Counted from the stretch's first letter, positions 53,701-62,570 are shown. The stretch is DNA of 64,000 nucleotides from Nocardioides pocheonensis (GCF_003725535.1 NZ_RJSF01000043.1:119796-183795); one strand, 5' to 3'. Numbers and translations are program-made. The notes: a model not told the origin generated them from the sequence alone.

Positions 53701-54668
53701 CCACGATCGAGCCGACGTCGGGCCTCGAGGGCGCGAAGGTCGGTCAGAGCGCGACGTTCACGGAGCACATCACCAACGACGGCTACCAGACGGACACCTA
53801 CGCGGTGTCGGCGTCCGGGGGCAGCTGGCCCGCATCCGTGTACGACGGCTCGTGCACCACGCCGCTCACGACGACGCCGAGCGTGGCCGCCGGTGACACG
53901 GTCGACGTCTGCGTCAAGGTCGACGTGCCGGCCGACGCGGCCGACAACGCCACGAACGACACCTCGTTCACGGCGACGTCGACGTCCGACTCCTCCGTGA
54001 CCGGATCCGCGACGCTGCGGACCATCGCCGTGGCGAAGGACACGCTGCTCGTCGACCAGGACACGAACGACCCGGTCGACTCGGCGCCGTACTACCAGGC
54101 CGCGCTGACCACCGACGGCGTCGACTACAGCTACTGGGACCTCGCCGCCGACCCGGCAGTCCCGGAGTCGTACCTCGCCGCTCACCAGACGATCGTGTGG
54201 TTCACCGGTAACAGCTACCCGGCACCGCTCGGCCCCTACGAGACCGAGCTGGCGGCGTACCTGGACGGTGGCGGTCACCTGATGATGTCCGGCCAGGACA
54301 TCCTCGACCAGGCAGCGGGCACCACGGCGTTCGTGCGGAACTACCTGCACATCAGCTGGGACGGCTCCGAGGCGCAGAACGACAAGGCCACGGCCGACGT
54401 GCACGGAGTGAGCGGCAACCCGGTGACGGGTGCGATCGGTGCGGTTCCGCTCGACCACTCCGTGCTGGGTGCCAACTTCGAGGACCAGATCACGCCGACC
54501 GGTCCGGCGACGTCGGCCTTCACCGACGACGGCGGCGCGACCGACGCACTGACGGTCGCCGACGGCAGCTACAAGGTGATGTTCCTGGCGTTCCCGGTGG
54601 AGGCGTACGGCTCGGCAGCCGACAAGGCGGCTCTGGTGCAGTCGGCGCTCACCTGGTTCGGCAGCTGA
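50733..54668 (+). CDS. Large secreted BNR/Asp-box propeller protein with DUF11 domain
   Basis: 1311 residues. Signal peptide (LRLLVPTTVLAMAGAFLAAVAVPAHS), a prodomain-like region (~35-110), then a VPS10/sortilin-type propeller region with at least seven Asp boxes of the S-T-[DN]-G-G-x-x-W type, such as YRSTDGGQTWTH, YESTDGGATWTL, YKSTDGGHTWAT, FKSTDGGASW, YRSTDGGATW, FATTDGGQHW and FLSTNGGSKW. It continues with a DUF11-like beta sandwich (~865-970; ITVKNIGNADDAGVSITDPVP), a second immunoglobulin-like domain (~990-1100) and a C-terminal alpha/beta domain (~1103-1311; YETELAAYLDGGGHLMMSGQDIL) resembling secreted GATase/ThuA-like modules. No cell-wall anchor. A role in polysaccharide binding or hydrolysis is possible; no catalytic residues are assigned. 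Confidence 0.88.
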   Translation: MTVPSRLRLLVPTTVLAMAGAFLAAVAVPAHSSPTADDTPVLLTPKGEIADEFNGVDESQEGIDKLRDAYYWSRLLSGDNPITLTQAATLRGNAVKAARNTPTAAPAGATRGGAWTQQGPNPIVQNGRTTNAFQAVSGRIGALVIRNDGTIILGAAQGGVWTYNATSATWTPRTSASDSQAVGALALAPSDDHIVYMGSGEGALSGDSYYGDGFYRSTDGGQTWTHVSTLFTGQAVSDIVVDPTNPQHVYASTVRGRGGNHRTTKPSDQPYGVYESTDGGATWTLRKGTTDQLHGATDLVMDPRDPNVLFASFWGDAIYKSTDGGHTWATAMTGLPAGNFLEGGTRFSLGISHPAGDAAATLYAGFDWFDLSDAYHTARVFKSTDGGASWAQTGTGTGTNSIANYCGTQCFYDNALQPDPTNPNVVYALGSYGYSNSPQSGGVYRSTDGGATWKNLGYDLHPDFHAFAFQANDTSHIAIGNDGGVWESHTGGGRNVAGSPLSTADWQNLNGTVNPATAALVHSTGLAITQFSSIATVPKIAGQFWGGTQDNGTLRKSLANQRWFDQASGDGGQVIVDQTTPNTVNPGVPAYVFGTYTGTSIYRYGPSETNTFFGNEPIDGGIDTHDRAEFYIPWVQNRGDVDQMFLGTYRMYRTDNAEAANAGDVTWTPISGDLTSGCSGSAPNGARGCLISAVGVADGGEGVYAGTDEGWIQVSPNAVISDSPSWTRVGVGTLPDRPVNQITVDRSNWRIAYAAYGGFSAATPGNSGHLFATTDGGQHWANITNNLPDAPVNSVVVDPADAHTLYAATDVGAFLSTNGGSKWFALGSGLPNVAVWQLDYDATHGVLVAGTHGRGSYTLTNATPRRALVVSKTDSGKPVGPGSTIAYTITVKNIGNADDAGVSITDPVPAHTSFVSAGSGGYLGGKAVHWDNLTVPAGGSVSVTYSARIDPNLSSSISAITNDGIVVKDVNGVAATGSPHTTRIAPAHAATIEPTSGLEGAKVGQSATFTEHITNDGYQTDTYAVSASGGSWPASVYDGSCTTPLTTTPSVAAGDTVDVCVKVDVPADAADNATNDTSFTATSTSDSSVTGSATLRTIAVAKDTLLVDQDTNDPVDSAPYYQAALTTDGVDYSYWDLAADPAVPESYLAAHQTIVWFTGNSYPAPLGPYETELAAYLDGGGHLMMSGQDILDQAAGTTAFVRNYLHISWDGSEAQNDKATADVHGVSGNPVTGAIGAVPLDHSVLGANFEDQITPTGPATSAFTDDGGATDALTVADGSYKVMFLAFPVEAYGSAADKAALVQSALTWFGS

Positions 54669-54768
54669 CCGGGGTCGGGGCTCGGCCGGCACCTCCCTGT
54701 CGGCCGAGCCCATCGACCCCTCTATGAGAAGCCTTGAGCTCCTCGCGCCACGTGTGCGAGCCTCAGCC

Positions 54769-56853
54769 GTGCCCACAGACCCATCCCTTCCACCGGCCGG
54801 GCGCAGGGCGTCCTTCGAGCACCTGCTCCGGCCGGGGCGGATCGGCCGGATGGAGATCCGCAACCGGCTGGTGATGTCCCCGATGGAGACCATGTACGGC
54901 ACTCCGGAGGGACTGCCGTCGGAGCGGACGATCGCCTACTTCGAGGCCCGTGCGCGCGGAGGCGCGGGCCTGATCACGGTCGGCGCGACCGGCGTCGACC
55001 ACGAGCACCCCGAGACGCCGGGCGGGTTGCACCTCGGCGCCGACGCGGCGGTGCCGGCGCACCGGGCGCTGGTCGAGGCGGTCCACGCGCACGGAGCGAG
55101 GATCCAGCCGCAGATCGTGCACGCCGGCCCGGACGGGCTGGGTCCGGAGATGCACGGAGCGACCTCGCTGGGCCCGTCGGTGATCCCGTCGTACCTGACC
55201 GGACGGCCGTCGGAGGAGATCACGACCGCGCAGCTGGGCGAGGTGCTGGACCGCTACCGGGCCGCCGTCCACCGCGCCTGCGAAGCCGGGTACGACGGCA
55301 TCGAGCTGCACGCCGCGCACGGCTACATGATGCTCGGGTCCTTCCTCGCCCCCCAGCGCAACCGGCGCACCGACGCCTACCGCGGCGACACGATCGCGGG
55401 TCGCTACCGGATCGTGCTCGAGGCCCTGGCCGCGATCCGTGCCGAGGTCGGGCCGGACTTCCCGGTGACGCTGCGGATCTCCGGCTTCGAGCGGGTGGCC
55501 GGCGGTCGACCGATGTACGAGACCGCGCAGGTGGCGCCGATGCTCGTCGAGGCGGGCGTCGACGCGTTCCACGTCAGCGGCGGGGTCATCGACCGGCTGG
55601 TCACCCAGATGGTCAACGGGGCCGACGACGGCGACGGGCTCAACGTCGGTGCGGCCGCCGCGGTCAAGGAGGTCGTCGACGTGCCGGTGATCGCGGTCGG
55701 CCGGCTGCACGACCCCGCCCTCGCCGAGCGGGTGCTCGCGGACGGCCGCGCGGACTTCGTCGCGATGGGTCGGCCCTGGCTCGCCGACGACGCGCTCGGG
55801 GTCAAGCTCGCGACGGGAGGTCGCGTACGCCGGTGCATCTCCTGCGAGAACTGCATCGACGCCCTGGAGCATCGGTTCTCCGTCGACTGTGCGGTCAACC
55901 CGCTGACCGGCAGGGAGCGTGAGCTCGCGGTCGGGCCGACGCGCCGACGCAAGCGTGTCGTCGTGGTGGGCGGCGGGCCGGCCGGCATGGAGGCCGCGCG
56001 AGTGGCAGCGGGTCGCGGCCACGACGTCGTGCTGCTGGAGCGGGCACACCAGCTCGGCGGGGCGCTGCTGTGGGCGTCCGTGGTGCACCCGGAGAACGAG
56101 CCGTTCCTCCACCACCTCCGCGCCGAGGTCGAGCAGAGCGGGGTGCGGGTCGAGCTCGGGTGCGAGGTCACGGCGGCCGACGTCGCGGCGTACCGGCCGG
56201 ACGCGGTGGTGGTCGCGACCGGCGGGCGGGTCGAGGTGCGGTCCCTGCCCGGGGACGACCTCCCGCTCGTGGAGCGCGGCGTCGACCTGCGCGAGCTGCT
56301 GGCCGGTCGCAGCGATCCCGGTCAACCGCTCGGCCGGCGCCTGGGCGCCCGCCTGGTCGCTGGCGTGGGCCGGCACCTGGTGCGGCCCGGCGTGGTGCGC
56401 GCGGCCAGCCGTGCCTGGCTGCCCCTCGGTCGCCGCGTCGCCGTCGTCGGCGGTGACCTGGTCGCCGTCGAGCTGGCCGAGTTCCTCGCCGACCGGGGGC
56501 GGCTGGTGTCCGTCCTCGAGCACGGCGACACGATCGCGCCCGAGGTCGGATGGAAGCGACGCACCGAGCACATGCACCGGCTCGACCGGCTCGGCGTCAC
56601 CGTGCACGTCACGGCAGAGGTCGAGCGGATCGTCCCGGACGGACTGTGGTTCCGTCCGGCGGGCGGCTCCTCGCGGCACCTCCCGGCGGACACGGTGCTG
56701 CTCGCGGGGACCCTGCAGCCCGACCTGCGCCTGCACGACGCGCTGGTCGCTCGGCTGCCCGAAGTCGAGATCGCCCCGATCGGCGACTGCAGCGGCCTCG
56801 GCCTGATCCGCAAGGCGACCGAGGACGCCGCCCGGGTGGCGCTCGCGCTCTGA
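54769..56853 (+). CDS. FadH-like NADH:flavin oxidoreductase / 2,4-dienoyl-CoA reductase-type
   Basis: About 694 residues in three parts: an Old Yellow Enzyme barrel (LLRPGRIGRMEIRNRLVMSPMETMYGT; HAAHGYMMLGSFLAPQRNRRTDAY), a cluster motif CISCENCIDALEHRFSVDC (Cys 356, 359, 362, 374) for [4Fe-4S], and a C-terminal FAD/NAD(P) module (VVVVGGGPAGMEAAR near 396; VAVVGGDLVAVELAEFLAD). This is the FadH/trimethylamine-dehydrogenase layout. The start is uncertain: a GTG at 54769 gives a normal length; an ATG at 54724 adds 15 residues. In FadH the enzyme reduces dienoyl-CoA; the substrate here is open. Confidence 0.87.
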   Translation: MPTDPSLPPAGRRASFEHLLRPGRIGRMEIRNRLVMSPMETMYGTPEGLPSERTIAYFEARARGGAGLITVGATGVDHEHPETPGGLHLGADAAVPAHRALVEAVHAHGARIQPQIVHAGPDGLGPEMHGATSLGPSVIPSYLTGRPSEEITTAQLGEVLDRYRAAVHRACEAGYDGIELHAAHGYMMLGSFLAPQRNRRTDAYRGDTIAGRYRIVLEALAAIRAEVGPDFPVTLRISGFERVAGGRPMYETAQVAPMLVEAGVDAFHVSGGVIDRLVTQMVNGADDGDGLNVGAAAAVKEVVDVPVIAVGRLHDPALAERVLADGRADFVAMGRPWLADDALGVKLATGGRVRRCISCENCIDALEHRFSVDCAVNPLTGRERELAVGPTRRRKRVVVVGGGPAGMEAARVAAGRGHDVVLLERAHQLGGALLWASVVHPENEPFLHHLRAEVEQSGVRVELGCEVTAADVAAYRPDAVVVATGGRVEVRSLPGDDLPLVERGVDLRELLAGRSDPGQPLGRRLGARLVAGVGRHLVRPGVVRAASRAWLPLGRRVAVVGGDLVAVELAEFLADRGRLVSVLEHGDTIAPEVGWKRRTEHMHRLDRLGVTVHVTAEVERIVPDGLWFRPAGGSSRHLPADTVLLAGTLQPDLRLHDALVARLPEVEIAPIGDCSGLGLIRKATEDAARVALAL

Positions 56854-56915
56854 CCGGCGTTATCGCCTTGCCCCGTCGTCGCCACCCCCTCGACACTCGG
56901 GTCCAGGAGGTGCGG

Positions 56916-57692
56916 ATGAGGATCGCGATCGCCGGAGCCACCGGCCAGGTCGGCTCGCCCCTCGCGGAGGCGGCAGCCCGTACCGGTCACGACGTGGTGC
57001 GCCTCGCGCGCAGCACCGGGGTCGACCTGACGGCGCCCGTCGACCCGGCGCTGCTGGCCGGGGCCGACGTCGTCGTCGACGTGACCCGGACGGCCCTGCG
57101 TGAGGAGGAGGCCTCCGCCGCGTTCTTCACGGCGGTCGCCACGAACCTGGGCGAGGCGGCCCGCTCGGCCGGGGTGTCCCGGACGGTGCTGCTCTCGATC
57201 ATCGGCGTCGACCGCATCGGCCGGGCGCCGCGCGAGCCCGCCGGTCGCGGACCCGAGGACCACTACCGCGCCAAGTGGGCCCACGAGCAGGCGACGCGAG
57301 AGCACGCGCCCGGCGTACGGATTGTGCGGGCCGCGCAGTTCCACGACCTGGCCAGGGTGCTGCTCCTCGCGCTGCGCGAGGGGGACACGTCCCGCGTCGC
57401 CGAGATGCCGGTCCAGCCGGTTGCCCTCGAGGTCGTGGTCGACACGCTGCTCGACGTGGCCACCGGCACGGTCGACGAGCCGGTCGTCGAGGTCGCCGGT
57501 CCACGGGTCGAGCGGTTCTGCGACCTGGCGGCTGCGTTCGCGACGCGTGACGTCCCGGGGCTCCACGTCGAGCCCGCACCGGTGAGCGCGGTCCTCGCCG
57601 GCGGCGCACTGCTTCCCGGACCCGACGCCGTCCTCGGCGGACCTGACTTCCAGACGTGGTTCCGGCACTCGAACGTCGCGTCGTCGCCGTGA
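56916..57692 (+). CDS. NmrA-like NAD(P)-binding protein
   Basis: 258-residue atypical SDR with N-terminal IAIAGATGQVGSPLAEAAA, VVVDVTRTAL and LLSIIGVDR, then YRAKWAHEQATRE where the Tyr/Lys pair would sit. The AGGAGG at 56905-56910 is 5 nt before the ATG. The GTGA overlap with the next gene couples the two. Probably binds NADP; enzymatic role not evident. Confidence 0.85.
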   Translation: MRIAIAGATGQVGSPLAEAAARTGHDVVRLARSTGVDLTAPVDPALLAGADVVVDVTRTALREEEASAAFFTAVATNLGEAARSAGVSRTVLLSIIGVDRIGRAPREPAGRGPEDHYRAKWAHEQATREHAPGVRIVRAAQFHDLARVLLLALREGDTSRVAEMPVQPVALEVVVDTLLDVATGTVDEPVVEVAGPRVERFCDLAAAFATRDVPGLHVEPAPVSAVLAGGALLPGPDAVLGGPDFQTWFRHSNVASSP

Positions 57693-59182
57693 CCGACACG
57701 TCTGCGGACGACTCCGCGCCGAGCGGGTCGAGCCCGGCCCGGCCGGGTCGGTGGCAGGGCCTGGTGCGCACCCGGCCCGAGCTCGTGGTCGCGGCCACGG
57801 GCGGCCTGCTGATGCTGCTCACCTCCGGCCGCTACGGCTACCACCGCGACGAGCTGTACTTCCTGGAGGCGGGCCGCCACCTCGCCTGGGGCTACCCCGA
57901 CCAGCCCCCGCTCGTCCCGGCCGCCGCACGGCTGATGTCGCTCCTCCTGCCCGACTCGCCGATGACGCTGCGGCTGCCCTCGACGCTGATCGCCGCGACC
58001 GTGGTCGCACTGTCGGGGGCGATGGCCCGCCGACTCGGCGCTGCCCCGGCCGGTCAGGTCCTCGCTGCGGTGACCACCGGGATCTGCGGGTTCGTGCTCG
58101 GCATGGGCCACTTGCTGAGCACCTCGACGTTCGACCTGATCGGCTGGACGCTGCTGACCTACCTCCTGCTCCGGCTCCTGCAGGGCGGTGGCGCCCGGCT
58201 GTGGCTGTACGCCGGCGTGGTCGCGGGGATCACCCTGCAGGCCAACGTGCTGGTCGGCTTCCTGCTCGCCGGGTTCGTGGCCGGGGTGCTCGTCGCCGGA
58301 CCGCGGACGCTGTTGCGCTCGCCCTGGCCGTGGATCGCGGCGGTGCTCGCGCTGCTCGTCGGGCTGCCCTACCTGGTCTGGCAGGGCGCTCACGGCTGGC
58401 CCCAGCTCGACGTCGCTCGGGGCATCGCGCGCGGCGACAGCGGGTCGTCGGCCTCGCGGGTCGCGTTCCTCCCGCTGCTGCTGCTCGAGGTCGGGCCGTG
58501 GCTGGTGCCGGTCTGGCTCTTCGGTCTGGTGCGGCTGGGTCGCGACCGGGTGCTGCGGTGCTTCGCGGTCGCCTTCGTGCTGCTGCTGGTCGTCTTCGTG
58601 CTGACCGGCGGGAAGCCCTACTACCTGGCCGGGCTGTTTCCCTTGCTGTTCGCGGCCGGCGCCCAGCCGTTCCTGGACCGGGTCGGCCGGCCCTGGGTGG
58701 TGGCCGCGGTCCTCGTGCTCAGCACCCCGGCGCTGGTCTTCACGCTGCCGCTGCTGCCGGTCTCGGCGGTCGACCCCGTGATCGCCGTGAACTACGACGC
58801 CGGCGAGACCATCGGCTGGCCCCGGTTCACCCGCCAGGTCGCCGACGCGTACGCCGGCCTCCCGCCGGGCACCGCGATCGTCACGTCGAACTACGGGCAG
58901 GCCGGGGCGATCGACCGGTACGGCGGACCGCTCGGGCTGCCCTCGGCGTACAGCGGCCACAACGGGTACGCCGCGTGGGGCCACCCGCCCGGCAAGACAC
59001 CCGCCCTCGTGATCGGTGAGGATCCCGCACTGCTCGCGGACAGCTGCACGGATCTGCGCACGCTGGGCCGGATCAGCAGCCCGTCGGACGTCGACAACGA
59101 CGAGAACGGCACGGTGCTCCGGTGGTGCGTGCCCGCACGTTCGTGGCGCGAGCTGTGGCCGTCGTTCACCCACCTGGGATGA
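57689..59182 (+). CDS. GT39/PMT-like membrane glycosyltransferase
   Basis: 497 residues with about ten membrane segments. The first loop YGYHRDELYFLEAGRHLAWGYPDQPPLVP holds the acidic catalytic-type motif of PMT_2/ArnT-like transferases, which use polyprenyl-phosphate sugars on the outer face. The C-terminal ~100 residues are a soluble extracytoplasmic domain with two Cys. GTG overlaps the stop of the previous gene (GTGA). Donor and acceptor unknown. Confidence 0.85.
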   Translation: MTDTSADDSAPSGSSPARPGRWQGLVRTRPELVVAATGGLLMLLTSGRYGYHRDELYFLEAGRHLAWGYPDQPPLVPAAARLMSLLLPDSPMTLRLPSTLIAATVVALSGAMARRLGAAPAGQVLAAVTTGICGFVLGMGHLLSTSTFDLIGWTLLTYLLLRLLQGGGARLWLYAGVVAGITLQANVLVGFLLAGFVAGVLVAGPRTLLRSPWPWIAAVLALLVGLPYLVWQGAHGWPQLDVARGIARGDSGSSASRVAFLPLLLLEVGPWLVPVWLFGLVRLGRDRVLRCFAVAFVLLLVVFVLTGGKPYYLAGLFPLLFAAGAQPFLDRVGRPWVVAAVLVLSTPALVFTLPLLPVSAVDPVIAVNYDAGETIGWPRFTRQVADAYAGLPPGTAIVTSNYGQAGAIDRYGGPLGLPSAYSGHNGYAAWGHPPGKTPALVIGEDPALLADSCTDLRTLGRISSPSDVDNDENGTVLRWCVPARSWRELWPSFTHLG

Positions 59183-59223
59183 AGCGCCCGCATGAGCCGC
59201 CGCATGCGGGTAACAGGGTCATC

Positions 59224-59805
59224 ATGAAGATCGCGATCATCGTCGGAAGCACCCGTCCCGGACGCAAGGGCACGACCGTGGGTCGCTGGGTGAACGACCA
59301 GGCCCAGCAGCGCGACGACGTGCCGGGCAGGGTGGAGTTCGACCTGCTCGAGCTCGAGGACTACGACCTGCCGCTGCTCGACGAGCCGACCGTGCCTGCC
59401 GCGGCCGACCGCGAGTACGAGGTGCCCCAGACCCGCCGCTGGAGCGAGGCGATCGACTCCTACGACGGCTTCGTCTTCGTCACGCCGGAGTACAACCACG
59501 GCGTCCCCGCCGCCCTGAAGAACGCCGTCGACGTGCTCGGGCCGGAGTGGGCGAACAAGGCGATCGGCTTCGTCTCGTACGGCGCGGACGGCGGTGTCCG
59601 CGCTGTCGAGCAGTGGCGGACGATCGCAGCGAACCTGATGATCACCGACGTGCGTGCCCAGGTGTCCCTACTGGTCTTCGAGGACTGGAAGGACGGCGAG
59701 TTCCGGCCGCTGGACCGCCGCGAGGGCGAGCTGCAGACGATGCTCGACCAGCTGGTCGAGATGAGCGCCGCGGTGCGCACGCTGCGGGTCGGCTCCGGCG
59801 TGTGA
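59224..59805 (+). CDS. NADPH-dependent FMN reductase
   Basis: 193-residue flavodoxin-like protein with FMN phosphate loop GSTRPGRKG and the family motif TPEYNHGVPAALKNAVD, followed by GFVSYGADGG. Soluble, likely reduces quinones, azo compounds, chromate or free flavin. A ribosome-binding site is weak (AGGG ~9 nt upstream). Confidence 0.9.
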   Translation: MKIAIIVGSTRPGRKGTTVGRWVNDQAQQRDDVPGRVEFDLLELEDYDLPLLDEPTVPAAADREYEVPQTRRWSEAIDSYDGFVFVTPEYNHGVPAALKNAVDVLGPEWANKAIGFVSYGADGGVRAVEQWRTIAANLMITDVRAQVSLLVFEDWKDGEFRPLDRREGELQTMLDQLVEMSAAVRTLRVGSGV

Positions 59806-59813
59806 GCTTCGGC

Positions 59814-60128
59814 TCAGCCGAGCAGCCGGACCAGCATCCCCACGAGCACGACGGCACCGAGCACGCGGCGCACGGGCGACGAGCCGCGGAGCAGCTCGTC
59901 CAGCGACCAGGCGACCAGGGCGCCCTGCCCGATCGTCGTCACGACGTGCTCGCGGTGCGAGTCGAGCAGTCCGGTCCAGCCGACGACCACGCTGAGCAGC
60001 CAGACGACGAGCGCAGGGTTGGGGGGCTGCGCGACCGCGAGGTTCCCGTGGCGGTCGCGGACCCACCACTGGGGCGAGGGGAACGCCGGTCGCGCGGGCG
60101 TCTCGGTCTTCGGGGAGGTTGTCGTCAT
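59814..60128 (-). CDS. Small membrane protein
   Basis: 104 residues: a soluble N-terminus (PSPQWWVRDRHGNLAVAQPPNP), then two or three hydrophobic segments. TACCTT at 60135-60140 (minus strand) lies 6 nt before the ATG and is divergent to the cupin promoter TAGATT (60152-60157). No family recognised. Confidence 0.75.
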   Translation of the reverse strand: MTTTSPKTETPARPAFPSPQWWVRDRHGNLAVAQPPNPALVVWLLSVVVGWTGLLDSHREHVVTTIGQGALVAWSLDELLRGSSPVRRVLGAVVLVGMLVRLLG

Positions 60129-60164
60129 GCAGGCAAGGTAGCCAGCGCGCGTAGATTCACACCC

Positions 60165-60485
60165 GTGAGCGACGCGACGTACGTCACGGGCCTGATCGGC
60201 AAGCTCGAGCCGTTCGACGACAAGCCCCGGGCAGAGCACGTGCTGAAGGTTCCGGAGGCACACGTGGTCGCCTTCGAGTTCGCCGCGGGTCAGGAGCTGC
60301 ACGAGCACCAGGCCCACCACCCCGTGCTGATCCAGGCGCTGGCCGGGCACCTCCGGCTGACCCACGACGCCGGCGAGGTCGAGCTGCGGCCCGGCGACCT
60401 GCTGCACCTCCCGGCGATGCTGCGCCACTCGGTCGCCGCGGTCGAGGACTCGACACTGACGGTCACCATGCTCCTGACGCCCTAG
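60165..60485 (+). CDS. Cupin-domain protein
   Basis: 106-residue single cupin barrel: the metal-binding first motif is in GQELHEHQAHHPVLIQALAG and the second in LRPGDLLHLPAMLRHSVAAVED. GTG at 60165 with TAGATT 7 nt upstream. Its TAG stop codon is also the start of the next gene's TAGGGT -10. Confidence 0.87.
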   Translation: MSDATYVTGLIGKLEPFDDKPRAEHVLKVPEAHVVAFEFAAGQELHEHQAHHPVLIQALAGHLRLTHDAGEVELRPGDLLHLPAMLRHSVAAVEDSTLTVTMLLTP

Positions 60486-60494
60486 GGTGAGCGG

Positions 60495-61136
60495 GTGAGC
60501 GCCACGCCCCGCCGACGAGGCCCCCGGGTCGACGTCGACGTCCGCGAGGCCCTGCTCGACACCGCCGAGGAGCTGTTCGGCACCGCCGGCGTCGAGGTGG
60601 TCTCGCTGCGTGCGGTGGCGCGGGCTGCAGGGGTGGCGCCGGCCGCGCTGACCCACCACTTCCCGTCGAAGCGGGCGCTGCTGGAGGCGGTCGTGCTCCG
60701 CCGCGGCCGCCCGGTCGGCGACGACGTGCGGCGGCGCATCGTCGCGCTGCAGGACCGGGCCGACCTGACCGCCCGCGACCTCGTCGACGCCGTGCTGGTG
60801 CCGTTCGTCGAGGAGCTCGACCGCGAGCCGGTGCGCGCGGTGCGCTGGCTGAAGATCCTGGTCACGCTCGCCCTCAACGAGGACGAGATCGTGATGCGCG
60901 AGCTGGTGGACCAGGTCGACGTGACCGCGCTGTTCCTGGGCGCGGCGTCGTCGGTGCCCGGGCTGCGCGACACGGTGGTCAGCCAGCGGGCCGGCATCGC
61001 GATGTTCTCGATGCTGACCGCGCTGGCCGGGGCCGACCTCGGTGGCTACGGTCGCCCGATCGGGCCCAGCGGCCTCGACCCGGCGTACGTCGAGCAGCTG
61101 GCGGTGTTCACCGCCGGCGGCCTCGAGGCCCGCTGA
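60495..61136 (+). CDS. TetR-family regulator
   Basis: 213 residues with N-terminal HTH (LLDTAEELFGTAGVEVVSLRAVARAAGVAPAALTHHFPSKRALL) and a helical ligand domain. GTG at 60495; TAGGGT at 60483-60488, spacing 6, overlaps the cupin stop. It is convergent with the P450 gene. It does not resemble KstR closely enough to assign it as the steroid repressor. Confidence 0.9.
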   Translation: MSATPRRRGPRVDVDVREALLDTAEELFGTAGVEVVSLRAVARAAGVAPAALTHHFPSKRALLEAVVLRRGRPVGDDVRRRIVALQDRADLTARDLVDAVLVPFVEELDREPVRAVRWLKILVTLALNEDEIVMRELVDQVDVTALFLGAASSVPGLRDTVVSQRAGIAMFSMLTALAGADLGGYGRPIGPSGLDPAYVEQLAVFTAGGLEAR

Positions 61137-61152
61137 GACGAGCCGGGCCGGG

Positions 61153-62400
61153 TCAGGCGTCGAGGCCGACCCGGAGGTGCTTGATCCCGTTGATCCAGCT
61201 GTGCCGCAGCCGGTCGGCCTCGGCCAGACGCGTCACCCGGGGCGCGATGTCGGCGAGCGCGTTGAAGATCGCCCCGACCTCCATCCGGGCGAGGTTCGCG
61301 CCGATGCAGTAGTGCGCGCCGTGGCCGCCGAAGGAGAGGTGGGGGTTCGGGTCGCGCCGGATGTCGAACGCGTAGGGGTCGTCGAACACCTCGGGGTCGA
61401 AGTTCGCCGCGCCGTAGAACAGCGCCACCCGCTGCCCCTTCCGCACCCGTACGCCGTTCAGCTCGACGTCCTCGAGGGCCGTGCGCTGGAACACGTTGAC
61501 GGGCGTGGCCCAGCGGATCACCTCGTCGACCATGGTCGCGGTCGGGCGCTCGCGCTTGAACAGCTCCCACTGGTCGGGGTGGTCGAGGAAGGAGTTCATG
61601 CCGTGCGCCATCGCGTTGCGCGTGGTCTCGTTGCCGGCCACGGTCAGCGCGATCACGAAGAAGCCGAACTCGTCCTCGGTCAGGCCGCGACCGTCCTTGT
61701 CGGCGTGCACGAGCTGGGTGACCAGGTCCTCACGCGGGTGCGCGAGCCGGTCCGCGGCCATCGCCATCGCGTAGCCGAGGATCTCGGCGGACGCGACGTC
61801 GGACTGGCCGGCGTACTCGGGGTCCTCGCCGGACATCATCTGGTTCGACCACTCGAAGAGCTTGCCGCGGTCCTCCTGGGGCACGCCGAGCAGGTCGGCG
61901 ATCACCTGCAGCGGAAGCTCGGCGGCGACCTCCGTGACGAAGTCGACCTCGCCCTTCTCGAGGGCCGTGCGCACGATGTCCTCGGCACGCTGGTGCATGA
62001 CCTCGTCGAGGCCGCCGACCGCGCGGGGGGTGAAGGCCCGCGACACGATCCGCCGGGTGTGCGTGTGCTCGGGTGCGTCCTGGTTGATGATGATCACGCG
62101 CTGCATCTCGACCATCTCGCGCTCGATGCCCGCCGGGAAGCGGATGATCGCGCCGTTCTCCCAGCTCGAGAAGACCTTGCTGTTCTTCGACACCGCCGCG
62201 ACGTCGGCGTGGCGGGTGAGCGCGTAGTAGCCGTTGCCCGCCTCGGTGGCCATGCCGTGGCGCGCCGCCTGCTCCTGCTCGACCCAGTGGATCGGAGAGG
62301 TCTCGCGGAACGCCCGGAACTGCTCGTGGGGCATGCCCTGGCTGAGCAGGTCGGGGTCGGTGAGGTCCACCGTGGGCAGCGGCTGGTCGATGGTCGTCAT
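61153..62400 (-). CDS. Cytochrome P450, CYP125-like steroid hydroxylase
   Basis: 415 residues with oxygen-binding I-helix AGNETTR (255-261), EVIR of the ExxR pair (293-296) and heme loop FGGHGAHYCIGANLARMEV with Cys365 as thiolate ligand. These segments are very close to mycobacterial CYP125 (AGNETTRN; FGGTGAHYCIGANLARM), which hydroxylates the sterol side chain at C26/27. ATG at 62400 has AGGAG 9 nt upstream; a longer in-frame version to 62475 is less likely. A role in sterol side-chain oxidation is inferred; CYP124/142-like specificity is possible. Confidence 0.9.
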   Translation of the reverse strand: MTTIDQPLPTVDLTDPDLLSQGMPHEQFRAFRETSPIHWVEQEQAARHGMATEAGNGYYALTRHADVAAVSKNSKVFSSWENGAIIRFPAGIEREMVEMQRVIIINQDAPEHTHTRRIVSRAFTPRAVGGLDEVMHQRAEDIVRTALEKGEVDFVTEVAAELPLQVIADLLGVPQEDRGKLFEWSNQMMSGEDPEYAGQSDVASAEILGYAMAMAADRLAHPREDLVTQLVHADKDGRGLTEDEFGFFVIALTVAGNETTRNAMAHGMNSFLDHPDQWELFKRERPTATMVDEVIRWATPVNVFQRTALEDVELNGVRVRKGQRVALFYGAANFDPEVFDDPYAFDIRRDPNPHLSFGGHGAHYCIGANLARMEVGAIFNALADIAPRVTRLAEADRLRHSWINGIKHLRVGLDA

Positions 62401-62547
62401 GCCGTCGTTCTCCTGGTATTTGGTCAAGCGAGCAAATAGCGGAGTCGACGGTAGCACGAACGTGGTCCGGGTCACAGGCCCTGACGTCCCGACGAGGGAG
62501 ACGGACCGGCGTCACCCCTGCTGTCGGATCAGCGCATCGCGAGAAAC

Positions 62548-62561
62548 TGAAACACGTTATA
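62548..62561. promoter_or_regulatory. KstR-type operator overlapping the OYE-gene -10
   Basis: TGAAACACGTTATA fits the published KstR consensus TNNAACNNGTTNNA at every fixed position. It overlaps the TATAGT -10 element (62558-62563) that lies 7 nt before the GTG at 62571, so a bound repressor would block that leaderless promoter. The divergent CYP125-like gene starts ~150 bp away. Confidence 0.75.
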
Positions 62562-62570
62562 GTTCTGAAG

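Noticed and set aside
61153-62475. Longer N-terminus for the P450 starting at 62475
   Set aside because: The extra residues are not P450-like, while the ATG at 62400 has an AGGAG at good distance and opens a typical CYP125-like start.
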